Assembly (NCBI GenBank): GCA_009929615.1
Contig: SAAB01000012.1
Location: 1 to 64,000 of the forward strand
Length of the DNA: 64,000 nucleotides
Direction: 5' to 3'
Source of the DNA: Clostridia bacterium
Lineage (GTDB): Bacteria > Bacillota > Clostridia > Lachnospirales > Lachnospiraceae
The notes beneath the pieces are model-generated. The model worked only from the letters and a program-made list of their open reading frames with translations, was not told the DNA's origin and made no database searches. This document shows, piece by piece, positions 7,160 to 14,806 of this stretch. Made by a program: the position numbers and the translations under genes. Position 1 is the first letter of the stretch. Each line of letters opens with the position of its first letter.

Positions 7160-7729
7160 TCATTCGTTGATGTCGTTTTCGATTGCTCTAATGACCTTTG
7201 CCGGTACACCGCCTACGACGCAGTTATCCGGCACATCTTTTGTAATGACCGCACCGGCAGCGACCACCACATTGTTGCCAATGGTGACACCGGGCAGCAC
7301 TGTCACGTTGCCACCGATCCACACATCGTTTCCAATGATGACAGTCTTTGCAACGCCAAGGTGCTTGCGGCGGCCCATGGGCGAAAGCGGATGATTTACT
7401 GTGGTAACAAGCGTGTTCGGGCCGATCATCACATAGTCGCCAATATGCACCGGGGCAATATCTAAAATCGTTACATTGTAGTTGGCAAGAAAGTTCTCGC
7501 CAACATGGATGTTGCTGCCATTGTCGCAGTTGAACACCGGCAGTACGGTGGGGTTGGCTCCTGCCGAGCCAAACAGCTTACGAACCACCGTTTCCCGCTG
7601 CTCTGTGTTCTGCATGGGAATAGTGTTCAGCTTTTGGCACCATTCCAGAGCATGGAGCTTTCGCCCGTCAACCTCGGCATCCCAAAAATCATATTCCAAA
7701 CCGGCGTCTAATTTTTCCGCTTCTGTCAT
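7160..7729 (-). CDS. Sugar O-acetyltransferase, second copy
   Basis: Hexapeptide-repeat acetyltransferase of 189 residues. MTEAEKLDAGLEYDFWDAEV is the cap region; VNHPLSPMGRRK carries the catalytic His; VIIGNDVWIGGNVTVLPGVTIGNNVVVAAGAVITKDVPDN is the beta-helix with the acetyl-CoA-binding end. Closest in layout to maltose/galactoside acetyltransferases. Why two are kept in one operon is unknown; they may act on different acceptors. It lies 67 bases downstream of the DUF2271-rhodanese gene. Confidence 0.9.
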   Translation of the reverse strand: MTEAEKLDAGLEYDFWDAEVDGRKLHALEWCQKLNTIPMQNTEQRETVVRKLFGSAGANPTVLPVFNCDNGSNIHVGENFLANYNVTILDIAPVHIGDYVMIGPNTLVTTVNHPLSPMGRRKHLGVAKTVIIGNDVWIGGNVTVLPGVTIGNNVVVAAGAVITKDVPDNCVVGGVPAKVIRAIENDINE

Positions 7730-7796
7730 TGCGTTGTTCCTCCATTCATCCTTTTTTCAAATATAATTGTCTCTGCTTTGGATTGCTCTTGTAGAA

Positions 7797-8852
7797 TTAA
7801 TTCTGACTGGCAAACCATGCGTTATACTCTGCCACCGGCGGTCTGCCTGCGATATAAGATAGCATCGGAATATCCGGGCGCTTTTCAAGGAGAGTTTCAT
7901 AAGCCGGGACAGATACAACACCGGCACCACAATGTAGAATAACGGGAACCCCCTCCGGGATTTCGTTGTATCGCTCTTCCATTTCGGTATGCGGGATCCA
8001 GAGTGCGCCGGTAAAGCCAGTGTCGAGTTTCCATTCAGGTGCGTTAACCTCTACGATCACCAGATCAGGGGTATTTTTCATATATTCCAGTGCATCTTCC
8101 GGAGACATCGGCCCACCGGCTGAAATAGTGCTTGTATTCATGTTTTCATCCTCCATGCTGTCTGTGTTTGCAAAATAGCTTGCAGACACATTGGTCAGCA
8201 TATCCCGGTTAGTGGCATCAGCAGACGAAAATTCAGAAGTAACGGGGATGACAGCTTGATCTTCGCCACCAAGCGTCACCCGACCGCTAGCCAAAACGCG
8301 GCTGCTCCAATAAAGGGTTCCCTCCAAGTAAAAGGTATAGATTCCGTCAGGCACCTTATTTCCGTCTAAATCCGTCCCATCCCAAGTGTAAGTTACATTT
8401 CCGGCCTGCGGCGTTGCGCCGGAAACGGCGTCAATTTCATCCGCAGACATAGTTGCCGGGCCAGCCTTTGCCACCCATGTGGGTACGCTGTCCTCGCGTG
8501 TCGTGTACCCACCGTTTGCAGTAAAATTCGTGACATACAACGTTTTCACAAGAGCGCCCTCTGTATCTTCGATCCAAACGGCATACTGATTGGAGGCCGG
8601 TGTGCTGCCTCTTGTAAAAGTGAATGACAGTTCCAATGTCCCGCCCGTGCCAGTGTTAGCAGCGGGTTCCTGCACTGTCTGGGATTCTTCCAAGGGGGCA
8701 TCGGAATCCGATTGATCAGGTGATGAGGTCGGCACAGTGCCTTCGTCGGCATACGAATTTTCATTTCCACCACTGAACCCAACATACAAAACAGCAGCAC
8801 AGCAAAGCAAAACAGCAGCCACGGCACTGATCCATATCTTCTTTTTATTCAT
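7797..8852 (-). CDS. DUF2271-rhodanese fusion, membrane-anchored
   Basis: A 351-residue exported protein. Residues about 4-22 are a hydrophobic anchor (KIWISAVAAVLLCCAAVLYVGF), then a Ser/Asp/Glu-rich linker, then a DUF2271-like domain (TLELSFTFTRGSTPASNQYA, IEDTEGALVKTLYVT, DGIYTFYLEG), and from about 265 a rhodanese-like domain with LVIVEVNAPEWK and the putative active-site loop HCGAGVVS. The loop lacks the usual Arg after Gly, so sulfurtransferase activity is uncertain. Start chosen at the ATG at 8852 behind AGGAGG (8858-8863). Acts outside the membrane, probably in extracytoplasmic redox chemistry together with the neighbouring cysteine-motif protein. Confidence 0.75.
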   Translation of the reverse strand: MNKKKIWISAVAAVLLCCAAVLYVGFSGGNENSYADEGTVPTSSPDQSDSDAPLEESQTVQEPAANTGTGGTLELSFTFTRGSTPASNQYAVWIEDTEGALVKTLYVTNFTANGGYTTREDSVPTWVAKAGPATMSADEIDAVSGATPQAGNVTYTWDGTDLDGNKVPDGIYTFYLEGTLYWSSRVLASGRVTLGGEDQAVIPVTSEFSSADATNRDMLTNVSASYFANTDSMEDENMNTSTISAGGPMSPEDALEYMKNTPDLVIVEVNAPEWKLDTGFTGALWIPHTEMEERYNEIPEGVPVILHCGAGVVSVPAYETLLEKRPDIPMLSYIAGRPPVAEYNAWFASQN

Positions 8853-8953
8853 TTGGAGCCTCCTTTGTTTTGATATCTGGATTTCAGCAAATAGCGGGGA
8901 GGCGGCAGACAACCGGCCTTATTTGCCAAGTTGTCCACCGTCCTAAGAGCTAT

Positions 8954-9391
8954 TTATGTGTTATCAGGCATTTCGTTTAACACCTGATTAATAATCAAAA
9001 CGGCATCTTTGACTTTCATTCCGCATTGAAATGGCTGTGGACTTTCCCCGTGTAACACTTCGCGGCAAGTCAACGCACCATATTCGCGTTTGAACAGCTC
9101 AGCGGCTTTTTGGATTCTGGCAAAATTAGCCTTTCGCTTTTGGGCACAACTGGGCATACCATCACAGGAATAGAAACTGATGATAGCGGATGCTGCGGCC
9201 AATGCACCGCAAACTTCCTGCAGCCCGCCAATTCCACCACCAAAGCCCTCCATCATGCGGTATGCTGTCTGTGGTTCGATCCCCATATCCTCTGCATAAG
9301 CGCAGAATACCGCTTGGGAACAGGTGCAGCCATCCGCATATCTTTGCGAGGCTGCTTTTAGTTTCTCGTCAGGCGAGGCATTCATTGGCAT
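8954..9391 (-). CDS. C_GCAxxG_C_C family redox protein
   Basis: A 145-residue protein with the conserved cysteine layout of this family: CTCSQAVFCAYAE near residue 22-34, GFGGGIGGLQEVCGALAAASAI around 50-70 (GG then CGA), a mid CDGMPSCAQ, then LTCREVL and FQCGMKVKDAVLIINQVL. The central motif is CGALAAA rather than CGAxxG. Members are thought to be redox or metal-cluster proteins but are poorly characterised. It lies 12 bases after the alcohol dehydrogenase and 101 bases before the rhodanese fusion on the same strand. Confidence 0.8.
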   Translation of the reverse strand: MPMNASPDEKLKAASQRYADGCTCSQAVFCAYAEDMGIEPQTAYRMMEGFGGGIGGLQEVCGALAAASAIISFYSCDGMPSCAQKRKANFARIQKAAELFKREYGALTCREVLHGESPQPFQCGMKVKDAVLIINQVLNEMPDNT

Positions 9392-9403
9392 TTCCTCATC
9401 TCT

Positions 9404-10567
9404 TTAGCGGAATGCTTTTTCAAACATTTCCAAATAGTCTGCATCGGACAGTGGAAGCGGATCAGCGGTAATGTCTCCACCCAGCACTTCGTGAACCTTG
9501 GCTGGGAACTGCTTAATTTCCTCGGCAGTGATGCCGTCATCACTCATTTTCAGGTCAGCACAGCCCACAGCCGCAATCAAATCGTCCAGTGCCTTGATAA
9601 AGTCCTGCCCAGAGGCTGCATTTTCCACACCCATGGCCTTTGCCATTTTAATCATTGGTTCCTCGGCAGCCTTACGGTCAGCAAAGAAACCATAGTAGGC
9701 GTGAGCGATCTCAATCAGACCAGCACCATGCACCAGGTTGTCGTGGAAACTGCCCATGACGTGTTCCATGGTGTGAGCAGAAGTACACATCATGTAATAG
9801 GCAGCCAAGGTGTTTGCCAGTGCCACATAAGCGCGGGCTTCCTTGTTGCCGCCGTCCTTGTAGGCTACAGGCAGATACTTGGCAATCAACTCTACGGTTT
9901 TCAGTGCAAACATCTCTGCCATCGGATGTACGTTCTTGTTGACTACGGTTTCACTGGCATGGAAGAACGCATCCATACCCTGATAAGCTGTGAATTTGGG
10001 AGGCACGCTCATCATCAGGTCGCTATCCACAACGGAAAGAGTCGGGAACATGGACGGGAAGAAGATGCCGGTTTTTTCCTGCGTTTCATCGTTGGTGATA
10101 ACGGCGGCAATGTCCACTTCGCTGCCAGTTCCGGCAGAGGTCGTAATGCAGACGATAGGCAGCGCATTAAACTCTGCAACTTTCTTGCCGCCTGCAGCGC
10201 TCAAAGAATAATCCCAAATATCGCCTGGGTTGGTTGCCATCAGGGCAATACACTTGGAGCAGTCCATAACGGAACCACCACCCAGCGCAATGATGAAATC
10301 GCAGCCATTGTCTTTCATGGCTTTTGCGCCGTCCATGACATTTTCCTTGGTCGGGTTCGGGCGAATCTCATCAAATAAAACGTGTTCCACACCAGCAAGG
10401 TCGAGTTCCTTTTCCACGCTGGCAAGATATCCGTACTGTTTCACAGATGTAACGTTTGAAGTGGCAATGAGTGCCTTTTTCCCAGGCATTTCTTCGCTGT
10501 GAAGTTCTCCCAGTTTACCCGCGCCAAACAAAACTTTTGTCGGCATATAAAAGTTAAAGTTATACAT
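9404..10567 (-). CDS. Iron-containing alcohol dehydrogenase
   Basis: Group III (Fe-dependent) alcohol dehydrogenase of 387 residues. It starts YNFNFYMPTKVLFGAGKLGEL, has the GGGSVMDCSKCIALM NAD-binding turn (about 94-108), TTSAGTGSEVDIAAVI, and metal ligands in GMDAFFHASET and the later AHTMEHVMGSFHDNLVHGAGL His cluster. Predicted to interconvert an alcohol and aldehyde with NAD(P)H. Start set at the ATG at 10567 with AGGAGG seven bases upstream. First gene of the GC-rich operon, transcribed away from the AraC gene. Confidence 0.92.
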   Translation of the reverse strand: MYNFNFYMPTKVLFGAGKLGELHSEEMPGKKALIATSNVTSVKQYGYLASVEKELDLAGVEHVLFDEIRPNPTKENVMDGAKAMKDNGCDFIIALGGGSVMDCSKCIALMATNPGDIWDYSLSAAGGKKVAEFNALPIVCITTSAGTGSEVDIAAVITNDETQEKTGIFFPSMFPTLSVVDSDLMMSVPPKFTAYQGMDAFFHASETVVNKNVHPMAEMFALKTVELIAKYLPVAYKDGGNKEARAYVALANTLAAYYMMCTSAHTMEHVMGSFHDNLVHGAGLIEIAHAYYGFFADRKAAEEPMIKMAKAMGVENAASGQDFIKALDDLIAAVGCADLKMSDDGITAEEIKQFPAKVHEVLGGDITADPLPLSDADYLEMFEKAFR

Positions 10568-10609
10568 AATAATCCTCCTGCAAATGAATTTGTTTTTTGG
10601 TATGCTTGA

Positions 10610-10689
10610 ATTATAGACTAGCAAGTTCTGAAAAACACCGCCAAAAGTTAACACTATTAGTGGTAAATCTTAATATTACATGATATAAT
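10610..10689. promoter_or_regulatory. Divergent ADH / AraC control region
   Basis: TATAAT occurs on the minus strand at 10615-10610 (toward the dehydrogenase) and on the plus strand at 10684-10689 (toward AraC). Neither has a good -35, which fits activator dependence. Between them CACTATTAGTG (10652-10662) is a short inverted repeat that could be the AraC site. Confidence 0.45.
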
Positions 10690-10755
10690 CACTAAAAAGG
10701 ATTTCACAATATAAAAGTTCAAAATGAAAATGCTATTATCACAGGAGGCGTACAT

Positions 10756-11712
10756 ATGGATAATGCACTACTACTTTCCTCCATAGAAAGGTTAGGAAAG
10801 GAATTTGATGCCATCGAGTGGAAATATCTTGATGTTTCCCCCGGCAGTACACGGGAAAAAACACAGCTCTGGCCTGGTGATTCAACAGAAGATGTCATGA
10901 TTTGTGTTTATAAAGGTAATTTCATCAATCAGATGTTTCATCGGCAGGATTATTTCTTTTTCAACTTTGCTTATCAAGGAGATTATGGAGCTTTAAGCTA
11001 CCAGTTTGATAACCGAATCACAGCTCATGAGGGTGAGTGCTATATCGGACAGCCCTATGCCGGATATGCACCAAATGGCCAAAGTGATACTGAAATTATT
11101 ATTGTGGGCGTATTGATTCAGACACAGGCATTTTTTAAGACATTTCTCCATGTTCTTTCTGCAAACAGAACACTGTTTCATTTCTTTCTAAATCCACAAA
11201 TCAATGAATACTCCGATGAGTACATTCAGTTAAAGTTTGAGGATTTATTCTCTGTCCGTAGTCTACTGGAACTGATGATTGTTGAATATGCGAATCGGCA
11301 GGAGAACACGCAGGATGTGCTAAAGCCATTGACACTTGCCCTGCTTATGCAGGTCGCAAGACAATATGCAAAATCCAATCCGACAGCAGAAACAGATAAG
11401 CTGTCCGAAAAAATTGTTCAGTATATTGGAGAACATTTTGACACTGTAACACTGGGTGACATTTCCGCACATTTCTCTTATCACCCAAACTACATTTCAG
11501 GGTATATCAGAAAAGAACTTGGCAGATCCTTTTCAGAAATTCTGTTAGAACAACGAATGGAACGAGCCATTGCGCTGCTTAAAGGAACTGACCTGAGTAT
11601 TGAAGATATTGCCGCCATGTTGGGATATAGCAATAACAGCAATTTTTATAAGGCTTTTCGTGAGTATTATCATATGTCACCCAGAGAATATTGCATGCTG
11701 TTATCTAAATAA
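10756..11712 (+). CDS. AraC family transcriptional regulator
   Basis: A 318-residue regulator. The N-terminal 200 residues form a cupin-like sensing domain (NRITAHEGECYIGQPYAGYA), and the C-terminus has two helix-turn-helix units: VTLGDISAHFSYHPNYISGYIRKELGRSFSEIL and LSIEDIAAMLGYSNNSNFYKAFREYYHMSPREY. Start at ATG 10756 with GGAGG eight bases upstream. It is AT-rich, unlike the GC-rich operon it faces, so regulator and operon may have different origins or rates of amelioration. Likely activates the divergent dehydrogenase operon. Confidence 0.92.
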   Translation: MDNALLLSSIERLGKEFDAIEWKYLDVSPGSTREKTQLWPGDSTEDVMICVYKGNFINQMFHRQDYFFFNFAYQGDYGALSYQFDNRITAHEGECYIGQPYAGYAPNGQSDTEIIIVGVLIQTQAFFKTFLHVLSANRTLFHFFLNPQINEYSDEYIQLKFEDLFSVRSLLELMIVEYANRQENTQDVLKPLTLALLMQVARQYAKSNPTAETDKLSEKIVQYIGEHFDTVTLGDISAHFSYHPNYISGYIRKELGRSFSEILLEQRMERAIALLKGTDLSIEDIAAMLGYSNNSNFYKAFREYYHMSPREYCMLLSK

Positions 11713-11786
11713 GTACCCAAAATAGGATTTTCTCTGCTCTCTTACAAAATATTATCTATTCCATCAGCAGAACAATGATTTTCAGT

Positions 11787-11821
11787 AAAAAGGCGGCCAA
11801 CTACTATTTCCATTGACCGCC
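11787..11821 (-). terminator. Terminator of recombinase remnant B
   Basis: Minus-strand arms GGCGGTCAA (11821-11813) and TTGGCCGCC (11800-11792), with one G-U pair, followed by TTTTTAC. Near-copy of the terminator at 3,043-3,080. Confidence 0.7.
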
Positions 11822-11844
11822 TTCTGATTCGTGTTTTTTCTATA

Positions 11845-12012
11845 TTATACGATAATTTCGATTCCACCTCGGAACACTACCGTTACTGTTTTCTCATTTT
11901 CTGCCCGGATATGGTCTACCGGTCTGCCCCAAAGTTCCCTTGTATCGTTCTTCTCTTGGATGGCTGATTCCAGTTCTTTAAACCTTGAATGCTTCTCCGT
12001 GATTCTTCATTT
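11845..12012 (-). pseudogene. Serine recombinase C-terminal remnant B
   Basis: Minus strand reads RITEKHSRFKELESAIQEKN, then DTRELWGRPVDHIRAENEKT, then VTVVFRGGIEIIV and a natural stop at 11845-11847. Compared with remnant A, about 23 codons between DTRE and LWG are missing exactly, an in-frame deletion of the ILMNF...REE stretch. The stop codon mutated in A is intact here. No catalytic domain precedes it; it abuts the Fic gene end at 12007. Confidence 0.7.
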
Positions 12013-13074
12013 TTTTAAAGCATCGCTTCTGACATAGTGCGTTTTTCTTCCTGCACCCATTTTTGCAAGAGTCCCGTCCGCAACCAATTTTTTTAAGGCT
12101 GCTTCTACGGAAGAACTGCCAAGACTTGGACATGCAATTAAGGCTTCCTGCTTTGTGAATGTCCCAATCTTATTAGAGACATACTCTTTTACCACATCAT
12201 AAGATGTACTTTTAGTACCTGCTCTATTTGCCATTGTAATACGATTTTCAAATTCTCGATAACATGACAAAATCACTCCAAGCATATATTTTATGAATGG
12301 TTTTGGATCATTTTCTTCCTCATACCAATTCTGATTGGCCGCTGCAAGTGCTTCATAGTACGCCTCTTTTGTATCCGCTATTGCTTTTTCGATACTGATA
12401 TACTGTCCAACCATATATCCATTTCGATACAAAAGAAGCAGTGTCAAAAGCCTGCTCATTCTGCCATTGCCGTCATTAAACGGATGGACACACAGAAAGT
12501 CCAAAATGAAGCATGGCATTAAGATAAGAGGATCAATCTGCTCTTTCTCCAATGTCTTTTGATAGCTCTCGCAGATCATGGCAATGGCATCTGGGGTCTC
12601 ATACGGAGCTAATGGACGAAATAATACTGTCTTCTCTCCATTTGGCAACACAGCATCAATTTCATTTGGTGTAGTCTTAAAACATCCCCCATAGGATAGT
12701 GCAGTATATTTCAACAAATCCCGATGCATCTGCAGGATATAATTCGGTCTTACCGGTATCATTTCATAATTCTCATGAACTAGATTTAAAACATTCCGAT
12801 ATCCTAAGATTTCACTTTCATCGCGATTCTTTGGTGTTGTTTTATCTTCTACCAGTTGTTTCAATCTGGCATTTGTTGTCACAATTCCTTCGATACGATT
12901 GGATGCTTCTGTACTCTGTACTTTTGCGATCTGTATCAGACGCTCCAGTTCCACAGGCTTTTGTCTGATATATAGTTCCTGTTTCCCTTTAAATTCATGA
13001 ATTTTTGCAACATACGACAAGATTTCATTATCCCATGTTCCAGTACCCAGTTTTTCATAATCAAATTTTCGCAA
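12007..13074 (-). CDS. Fic family protein (class II, self-inhibited)
   Basis: About 355-residue Fic protein. The catalytic motif is HPFNDGNGRMSRL (about residues 190-202), matching HPFx[D/E]GNGRxxR. STEASNRIEGI near residue 55 is the N-terminal inhibitory [S/T]xxxE motif, so the enzyme should be autoinhibited AMP-transferase. The last 70 residues look like a winged helix (FTKQEALIACPSLGSSSVEAALKKLVADGTL). No ATG fits; the best starts are TTG at 13074 (GAAGG nine bases upstream) or TTG at 13098. Expressed from a promoter flanked by repeated arms, which suggests autoregulation by the C-terminal domain. Target protein unknown. Confidence 0.85.
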   Translation of the reverse strand: MRKFDYEKLGTGTWDNEILSYVAKIHEFKGKQELYIRQKPVELERLIQIAKVQSTEASNRIEGIVTTNARLKQLVEDKTTPKNRDESEILGYRNVLNLVHENYEMIPVRPNYILQMHRDLLKYTALSYGGCFKTTPNEIDAVLPNGEKTVLFRPLAPYETPDAIAMICESYQKTLEKEQIDPLILMPCFILDFLCVHPFNDGNGRMSRLLTLLLLYRNGYMVGQYISIEKAIADTKEAYYEALAAANQNWYEEENDPKPFIKYMLGVILSCYREFENRITMANRAGTKSTSYDVVKEYVSNKIGTFTKQEALIACPSLGSSSVEAALKKLVADGTLAKMGAGRKTHYVRSDALKK

Positions 13075-13088
13075 ACAGTTGCACCTTC

Positions 13089-13147
13089 TTTCTCCCAATT
13101 ATATATTTCTTTCTCCCAATTATATATTGTTTTTGGGAGAAATGTAA
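13089..13147 (-). promoter_or_regulatory. Fic promoter with repeated operator arms
   Basis: On the minus strand TTACAT (13147-13142) and TATAAT (13124-13119) are 17 bases apart. TTTCTCCCAA (minus-strand 13142-13133) and TTGGGAGAAA (13119-13110) form a perfect 10-bp inverted repeat bracketing the -10 box. A 21-base tandem duplication supplies a further TTGGGAGAAA at 13098-13089 and a second TATAAT. This looks like a repressor operator. Confidence 0.6.
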
Positions 13148-13198
13148 TCCGTATTGGGATTAACATCGTCTTCTTCATCTAATTCATTTTAATTTTTC

Positions 13199-13600
13199 GT
13201 CCTATTCAAAATTTAACGATTATAAAATTATAACAATACCCCATAGATATCGTTAATCGGGTATTCGATTTTCACTGTAAAACTCGAATACCTGTTTAAA
13301 GTAGTTTCATTCTTTAAGCGTATAACGTTAGGATACCCCCAAACAAAGCCTTTACACAGCCTTTTTGAATGTTCTAGTCCTGTTTTGTTGTATCAATAAG
13401 CGTGTCCCTTCGTTCATTGTTTATTCTTTATAAACTTCAATGTGAATACTGCCTGGCATCTTTTCTATAGTATCTTCTCCGCTGATTGGCTCTCCTAAAA
13501 GATACAATCAGCAAAGCGAAAGGTTCCTGCCGGATCAAAAGAAATCAGATTCATGGACTGGCATGTTGCTTTTGGTGATGGAATCAGCATTCCTGTTCTT
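13199..13600. other. Gene-free stretch between the two Fic loci
   Basis: No gene is supported. It holds one copy of a 25-base direct repeat (13395-13419; second copy 14701-14725) and a short minus-strand open stretch ending at 13421 (GEPISGEDTIEKMPGSIHIE) that I do not recognise and that has a stop just upstream. It appears to be mobile-element debris. Confidence 0.4.
13395..13419. repeat. 25-bp direct repeat, left copy
   Basis: Identical to 14701-14725, beginning AATAAGCGTGTCCCTTCG. The two copies are 1.3 kb apart in the same orientation and bracket recombinase remnant C and the second Fic gene. They could be the footprint of an insertion or of recombination between related elements. Confidence 0.6.
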
Positions 13601-13704
13601 TCCATTACTGTTTTCTCATCTTCTGCTCTGATATGGTCTACCGGTCTGCCCCAAAGTTCCTCTCGAAATCCCGTCTGCTCCCCATCAAGTCCCTGCTGTA
13701 CCAT
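13600..13704 (-). pseudogene. Serine recombinase C-terminal remnant C
   Basis: Minus strand reads GLDGEQTGFREELWGRPVDH then IRAEDEKTVME before joining unrelated sequence (RTGMLIPSPKATCQSMNLIS). It contains the segment deleted in remnant B but lacks the terminal strand and terminator present in A and B. It lies 6 bases beyond the stop of the second Fic gene. Confidence 0.65.
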
Positions 13705-13710
13705 TACTTC

Positions 13711-14601
13711 TTAATACTTAATTCTATAGTAATCCATAACCTTCTTAAAATAATCTTGTGCTGTCAAACAGGTATCTATCAGATATCCTTTTTCCATTCT
13801 CCACTCACGCAGTCCGCGATAGTAAAACATCTTCAATTCATCTGTAATAATAAAAGGCACAATATTATTCTTCAAACACTCTTTAAACATAATCAGTCTT
13901 CCAACCCTGCCATTTCCATCCTGAAATGGATGAATCCGTTCAAATTGTTCATGAAATGCTATGATATCTTCTAAGGTTTTTTCTTCGTTTTTATTATATT
14001 GTTTCAGTAATTTCTTTATCTCTTCTCCAACCTCTTCAGGAGCTGTCGTTTCAAGGCCGCCAACCTCATTTGGTAATTTTTTATAGTCCCCTACTGCAAA
14101 CCAATCCTTATGACTGTCGCTAGTTCCTTGTTTTAGTGTATTGTGTAATTGCTTTATAAGCTTTTCTGTAAGCATATTCTTTGCATAGTCGATAATGATA
14201 TCAATGCATTTAAAGTGATTGGTGGTCTCTATAATATCATCTACATTAATTGACTCATCTGAAACGCCTATAGTGCTGGTTTCAAAAATATATCTCGTTT
14301 GATCATGGGTTAATCGACTACCTTCTATGTGGTTGGAATTATAGGTCAACTCTATCTGTACTTTATGATAGATTCCTCCCGAAAGTCTGCTTTCCTTTTC
14401 CCTCTGAAGTATGTTCAAAAGTGTAGGTGCTTTCACCACAGTTCTTGCCTTTCGGCCTGGTTTTTGTGCATTCTCCGGTATATTCCATGTTTTACCTGTA
14501 AGAAAAGCACCTTCTACACGTCCCTGTGAACAATAGTTTCGGACAGAACGTTCTGAAATTTTCCACTTTTTTGCCATTTCATTTACCGATTTGTACAACA
14601 T
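13711..14601 (-). CDS. Fic/DOC family protein with N-terminal DNA-binding domain
   Basis: A 296-residue Fic protein. Residues 1-45 form a small helix-turn-helix (MLYKSVNEMAKKWKISERSV, then GKTWNIPENAQKPGRK), like excisionase/MerR-type domains. NSNHIEGSRLT (about 90-100) carries the inhibitory Ser-x-x-x-Glu motif and HPFQDGNGRVGRL (about 222-234) is the catalytic loop. Start at the ATG at 14601 with AAAGGAGG at 14616-14609. A perfect palindrome sits inside the promoter spacer upstream, so the protein probably represses itself. Could act as an AMP-transferase toxin with built-in antitoxin; target unknown. Confidence 0.87.
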   Translation of the reverse strand: MLYKSVNEMAKKWKISERSVRNYCSQGRVEGAFLTGKTWNIPENAQKPGRKARTVVKAPTLLNILQREKESRLSGGIYHKVQIELTYNSNHIEGSRLTHDQTRYIFETSTIGVSDESINVDDIIETTNHFKCIDIIIDYAKNMLTEKLIKQLHNTLKQGTSDSHKDWFAVGDYKKLPNEVGGLETTAPEEVGEEIKKLLKQYNKNEEKTLEDIIAFHEQFERIHPFQDGNGRVGRLIMFKECLKNNIVPFIITDELKMFYYRGLREWRMEKGYLIDTCLTAQDYFKKVMDYYRIKY

Positions 14602-14622
14602 ACAAGCACCTCCTTTTATATT

Positions 14623-14694
14623 ATTATATGCCGATATCGGCAATTTTACAACAATATACTGCGTAATATTTTATTTTTTTATTGCCGATATCGG
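14623..14694 (-). promoter_or_regulatory. Fic-2 promoter with palindromic operators
   Basis: Minus strand TTGTAA (14651-14646), 17 bases, TATAAT (14628-14623). The spacer contains TGCCGATATCGGCA (14629-14642), a perfect palindrome. A second CCGATATCGG lies at 14685-14694, with centres 54 bp apart. Placement between -35 and -10 is classic for repression by a dimeric regulator, most simply the Fic protein's own N-terminal domain. Confidence 0.7.
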
Positions 14695-14700
14695 TGTGTT

Positions 14701-14725
14701 AATAAGCGTGTCCCTTCGTTCATTG
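14701..14725. repeat. 25-bp direct repeat, right copy
   Basis: Second copy of the repeat at 13395-13419. It abuts the promoter region of the second Fic gene. The remainder to 14,806 shows no gene. Confidence 0.6.
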
Positions 14726-14806
14726 GGACAATGCTATTGATACAATGTAACGATGCACCCCTTTTTAAACTGAATTCAGATTCATAAAATATCTCTATTT
14801 GCATGT

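Noticed and set aside
9491-10378. Plus-strand 295-codon frame
   Set aside because: It lies antisense to the iron-containing alcohol dehydrogenase, has no ribosome site and shows no family pattern.
12936-13178. 80-codon frame with IYNWEKE repeat before the first Fic gene
   Set aside because: The repeat is the 21-base tandem duplication read in frame; the frame covers the promoter and lacks a ribosome site.
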